Shown: positions 61,375-64,000 of the stretch, in pieces
Numbering within the stretch: position 1 is the stretch's first letter
How the letters are laid out: each line of letters starts with the position of its first letter
Assembly (NCBI GenBank): GCA_020633465.1
Contig: JACKDN010000033.1
Span: forward strand, 21,884 to 85,883
Length of the DNA: 64,000 nt
From: Myxococcales bacterium
Lineage (GTDB): Bacteria > Myxococcota_A > Bradymonadia > UBA7976 > UBA1532
Reading direction: 5' to 3'
Position numbers and translations under genes: made by a program
Notes under the pieces: generated by a model
Databases searched by the model: none
What the model was told of the DNA's origin: nothing
The model's input: only the letters and a program-made list of their open reading frames with translations

Positions 61375-61953
61375 ATGACGCCGCGCCTCGCGCCGATCGC
61401 CCTCGCCCTGACCCTCACCACCCCCGCCCTCGCCGCCCCGCGCGGCGACTGGGCCCTCGGCGCCGCGCTCGGCGCCGAGGGCAGCGCCGCCGTCGCCGGC
61501 GCCCGCACCCAAGCCAGCGGGCGCTGGCGCTTCGCCGACGCCTGGTCCCTCGACTTCGGCGGCCGCAGCGCCAGCCTGGGCAGCCACGACGACGCGGTCG
61601 ACGATCAGATCTACCTGGCGCTGCTCGCCGGCGTCGCCTGGACGCCGCTCACCGACGCCGACGACGGCGCCCCCCGCGTCGCCCTGCGCTTCGCCCACGT
61701 GCACCACGCCTCCACCGACAGCTGGGAGGCCACCCCCTTCGCCAACCTCGCCGGCGACTCGAGCGGCGGCGTCGTCCACCGCTCCGGCGCCGAGCTCGCC
61801 GTCGGCTACACGCTCGGCGACGGCTGGCGCCTCGGCGACTGGGCGATGAACCTCGACTTCGAGGCCACCTTCGCCGCGCTGCCCGGCAGCGACGCCCTCG
61901 GCTTCAGCGGCGCCCTCAACGTCGGCCTCGTCTTCGAGAGCCTCGGCGGCTGA
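61375..61953 (+). CDS. Small outer-membrane beta-barrel-like protein
   Basis: 192 residues from ATG 61375, with CGGAG 9 nt upstream. The signal peptide ends TTPALAAP. Alternating strands (DWALGAALGAEGSAAV, SGRWRFADAWSLDFGGRS, IYLALLAGVAWTPL, GAELAVGYTLGDGW) and the C-terminal LNVGLVFESLGG suggest an outer-membrane barrel of about eight strands. It shares leader motifs with the YD-like lipoprotein gene at 55415. Family not recognised. Confidence 0.75.
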   Translation: MTPRLAPIALALTLTTPALAAPRGDWALGAALGAEGSAAVAGARTQASGRWRFADAWSLDFGGRSASLGSHDDAVDDQIYLALLAGVAWTPLTDADDGAPRVALRFAHVHHASTDSWEATPFANLAGDSSGGVVHRSGAELAVGYTLGDGWRLGDWAMNLDFEATFAALPGSDALGFSGALNVGLVFESLGG

Positions 61954-62035
61954 CCCCCGGCGTTCTCCGCCGACCGCCTTGCCGGCGAACGCACCGGCGC
62001 CTACGCTCGCTGCGAGCAGGCCCGGGAAGACGTCC

Positions 62036-63202
62036 ATGTTCATCAGCCGCATCGAGATCCGGAACTGGCGGAACTTCAACCAGGCCGAGGCCGACCTCAG
62101 GCGCCGGGTCTTCCTGCTCGGGCCGAACGCCGCCGGAAAATCCAACCTTTTGGATCTCTTCAGATTTCTCGGAGAACTGGCCCGCGACGGCCTGCGCCGG
62201 TCGGTGGAGCGCCGGGGCGGTATCGGTCCGCTGCGCTGCTTGGCAGCGCGCTCCGTCTCGGACATCACCATCACCGTCATTCTGTCGAATGACGACGGGC
62301 CCCGCTGGCGCTACCACCTCGTCTTCAACCGCGACGCCGGCACCAAGGCACCGGTCGTCAAGGAAGAGGTCGTCGACCGCCTCGGTGACCCGGATGCCGT
62401 GGTCCTGAATCGTCCCGACGCCGAGGATCGCGCCGATCCCCTGCGCCGCAGCCAGACGGCTCTGGAGCAGATCATCGCGAACCGCGACTTCCGCGAAGTC
62501 GCCGAGTTCTTCCGCGCCATCGATTACCTCCATCTTGTGCCCCAAGTGGTGCGGGACCCGCGTGGATTTTCGGCGCTGCCGGTGCACAACGATCCCTTCG
62601 GTCGGGACTTCCTGCAGCGCGTATGGTCGACGCAGAGACGTACCCGCGATGCCCGTCTGAGGTTGATCGGCGACGTCCTTCGCAGCGCCGTGCCGCAGCT
62701 TCAGCGACTGGAGATCGAACAAGACCCGAGCGACGGCACCCCGCATCTGATCGGCCACTACGAGCATTGGCGACCCAAGGCTGCTCGGCAGACCGAGGCG
62801 CAGTTCTCGGACGGCACCTTGCGCCTCGTCGGGCTCCTCTGGGCCTTGCTCGACGGGGATGGGCCGCTGCTCTTGGAAGAGCCGGAGCTCTCGCTCCACA
62901 GCGAGGTCGTCCGCTCCATTCCCGGCCTCATGCTGCAGCTGCAGCAGAAGGCCCATCAGCGCAAGTGGCGCAGCGCCCGCTCTCAGGTGCTCATCAGCAC
63001 GCACTCGCGTGAGCTGACGAGCGATCCCGGCATCGCCCCCGAAGAGGTGCTGCGCCTCGAGCCCTCGCACGAAGGTACCCGCCTCCTCACACCGGACGCC
63101 GAAGACCGTGCGCTGCTCGCGACCGGCCTGCCGGTATCCGAGGTGATCCTGCCTCGAACGCGCCCACCATCGCTGCAGTTGCTGCTCGACGCCGACTGGT
63201 AA
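62036..63202 (+). CDS. AAA family ATPase (SMC/RecF-like, AAA_21), defence-associated type
   Basis: 388 residues. The N-terminus ISRIEIRNWRNFNQAEADL and Walker A LLGPNAAGKSNLLD (GxxxxGKS ending at S36) are typical of overcoming-lysogenisation/RecF-like ATPases. The signature region LRLVGLLWALL and Walker B GPLLLEEPELSLHSEVV are intact, and SQVLISTHSRELTSD is the D/H-loop. The stop overlaps the next gene (TAATG). The base composition is visibly less GC-rich than upstream, for example 62130-62180, suggesting horizontal transfer. With its partner it resembles two-gene antiviral systems of the ATPase-TOPRIM kind; the function is inferred. Confidence 0.88.
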   Translation: MFISRIEIRNWRNFNQAEADLRRRVFLLGPNAAGKSNLLDLFRFLGELARDGLRRSVERRGGIGPLRCLAARSVSDITITVILSNDDGPRWRYHLVFNRDAGTKAPVVKEEVVDRLGDPDAVVLNRPDAEDRADPLRRSQTALEQIIANRDFREVAEFFRAIDYLHLVPQVVRDPRGFSALPVHNDPFGRDFLQRVWSTQRRTRDARLRLIGDVLRSAVPQLQRLEIEQDPSDGTPHLIGHYEHWRPKAARQTEAQFSDGTLRLVGLLWALLDGDGPLLLEEPELSLHSEVVRSIPGLMLQLQQKAHQRKWRSARSQVLISTHSRELTSDPGIAPEEVLRLEPSHEGTRLLTPDAEDRALLATGLPVSEVILPRTRPPSLQLLLDADW

Positions 63203-63780
63203 TGGACATCCTCCTGTATGCCGAAGACGCGCTGCTCGAAGCGCTCGGCGCGCGATTAGCCACGCACGTCGGACACTCACTGCGCACACGCCAGATCACG
63301 CACGGCCGAGGTGGCCTCGAGAGCCGCCTGGACCGGCTGAATGCGGCTGCCGCCGTCATGCCCGTGTTGGCGCTGCTCGATCGCGACCGCCGGTCGGCGT
63401 GCCCCGGCGAAGAAGTGCAGCGGTTGGTGACGAACCGCCACCCGCGGCTGCTGCTGCGCCTCGCGGTGGAAGAGGCGGATGCGTGGCTCCTCGCCGACCA
63501 GGGCGGCCTCGCACGATTCCTCGGAATCCCCGCAGGCAAAGTGCCCCCCGAGCCCGAGGCGCTGCCCGATCCCAAGCAGACGCTGCTGAACCTCGCACGC
63601 AAGGCCCGGTCGCGGGAGCGGCGAAGCATCGCGCCTGCGCCGGGCACGTCAGCCCGCGTGGGACCGGGGTACAACCAGCAGCTCTGCGCATTCGTCGCAC
63701 GGGGCTGGTCGATCGATGCGGCCGCGCATCGAGCCGCGAGCCTCGCTCGGTGCCTGCGCGCCCTCCGTGCGCTCGGCTGA
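63202..63780 (+). CDS. TOPRIM-like/DUF4276-like protein paired with the AAA ATPase
   Basis: 192 residues. The start ILLYAEDALLEAL puts an acidic residue (E8) at the TOPRIM first strand; LALLDRDRR gives the DxD (D60, D62); RLAVEEADAWLLAD (E90-W95) matches the conserved ExxxW-LaD element of DUF4276/DUF3226-type proteins. Such domains are nucleases or nucleotide-binding effectors. ATG 63202 overlaps the ATPase stop in TAATG, so the two are strictly coupled. Family membership is by motif reading only. Confidence 0.75.
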   Translation: MDILLYAEDALLEALGARLATHVGHSLRTRQITHGRGGLESRLDRLNAAAAVMPVLALLDRDRRSACPGEEVQRLVTNRHPRLLLRLAVEEADAWLLADQGGLARFLGIPAGKVPPEPEALPDPKQTLLNLARKARSRERRSIAPAPGTSARVGPGYNQQLCAFVARGWSIDAAAHRAASLARCLRALRALG

Positions 63781-63846
63781 GCCCCTCGCCCCCGCGCGAC
63801 GACCGTGTAGACTGGCGGCCGACTCGCCCGCGAACGGAGCCGTCCC

Positions 63847-64000
63847 ATGCCCGACCTGTCGCGCGGGGCCAACGCGCCCCTGGCCAAGAGCGGGGTGGCC
63901 CGCGTGTCGATGCGCTGGGCCGCGACGCCGGCCGACCTGGACATCGCCTGCTTCCTGGTGGGCGCCGACGGCAAGGTGCCCTCGGACGACTACATGGTGT
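63847..64000 (+). CDS. TerD-family protein, 3' end outside the window
   Basis: The first 51 codons are visible: MPDLSRGANAPLAKSGVARV and DLDIACFLVGADGKVPSDDYMV match the N-terminus of TerD-type calcium-binding domains (usual pattern LxKGxNxxL...DLDxxxFLL..GKV..D). Members are linked to tellurite, phage and stress resistance. CGGAG lies 9 nt upstream of ATG 63847. It follows the ATPase/TOPRIM pair by 66 bp on the same strand but has the host's GC-rich style. Confidence 0.8.
   Translation, partial: MPDLSRGANAPLAKSGVARVSMRWAATPADLDIACFLVGADGKVPSDDYMV

Noticed and set aside
56574..62408. 1944-codon plus-strand frame opposite the FG-GAP gene
   Set aside because: Arg/His/Gln-rich with no start signal; shadow of the repeated minus-strand gene.

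Overview
The window is a 64-kb piece of a very GC-rich bacterial chromosome, judged by eye to be above 70% G+C except for a lower-GC stretch after about 62 kb. Large Ser/Thr kinases, many lipoproteins with Asp/Ala/Gly-rich linkers after the lipobox cysteine, MopE-type calcium motifs, FG-GAP repeats, long Cys-rich tandem repeats and outer-membrane beta-barrels point to a Gram-negative of the Myxococcota/Bradymonadota type (former Deltaproteobacteria). This placement is inferred from gene content only; there is no rRNA or tRNA in the window.

Layout. 1-5.2 kb: end of a lipoprotein, a DUF1275 membrane protein, and a Ser/Thr kinase-ATPase-TPR regulator split by a frame change. 5.4-8.1 kb: a three-gene photosensory operon with a photoactive yellow protein (PYP) homologue, a PAS-PAS-GGDEF diguanylate cyclase and a histidine kinase whose sensor is a second PYP-like domain; the genes overlap by ATGA. 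8-16 kb: ankyrin protein, surface lipoproteins, a beta-barrel and purK-purE. 16-19.5 kb: a histidine phosphatase and a 774-residue fusion of an inactive isochorismatase fold, an APH-like kinase and a dual-specificity phosphatase. 19.7-35.9 kb: very large secreted or lipidated proteins (a 13-unit Cys repeat protein and a MopE/beta-helix protein), a class A PBP with a LysM/BON partner, an aminotransferase and a PEGA/TPR protein. 36-37.4 kb: a second kinase. 37.5-41.5 kb: a sulfite-assimilation operon (DUF2849, sulfite reductase, DUF934, TauD-like dioxygenase) behind a TetR regulator. 41.9-44.8 kb: a pair of M16 peptidases. 46-55 kb: a third kinase followed by an overlapping run of lipoprotein genes with beta-propeller-like domains, then uppP and a Deg-type protease. 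55-62 kb: a palindromic intergenic element, a YD-like lipoprotein, a 1567-residue FG-GAP lipoprotein and a small beta-barrel. 62-63.8 kb: a lower-GC AAA ATPase plus TOPRIM-like pair that looks like a defence cassette, followed by the start of a TerD-family gene.

How the genes fit together. The TauD-like enzyme could release sulfite that the adjacent reductase converts to sulfide. The PYP operon links a soluble blue-light sensor to c-di-GMP synthesis and a kinase. The lipoprotein genes probably encode cell-surface or periplasmic proteins.

Caution. At least six places, all in C/G runs or GC-rich short repeats, show a coding frame that changes mid-gene (about 4.05, 36.19, 47.41-47.58, 47.92, 48.78-48.90 and 51.77-51.90 kb). 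The clustering suggests residual indel errors in the assembly, although real mutations cannot be excluded. Affected genes are marked.
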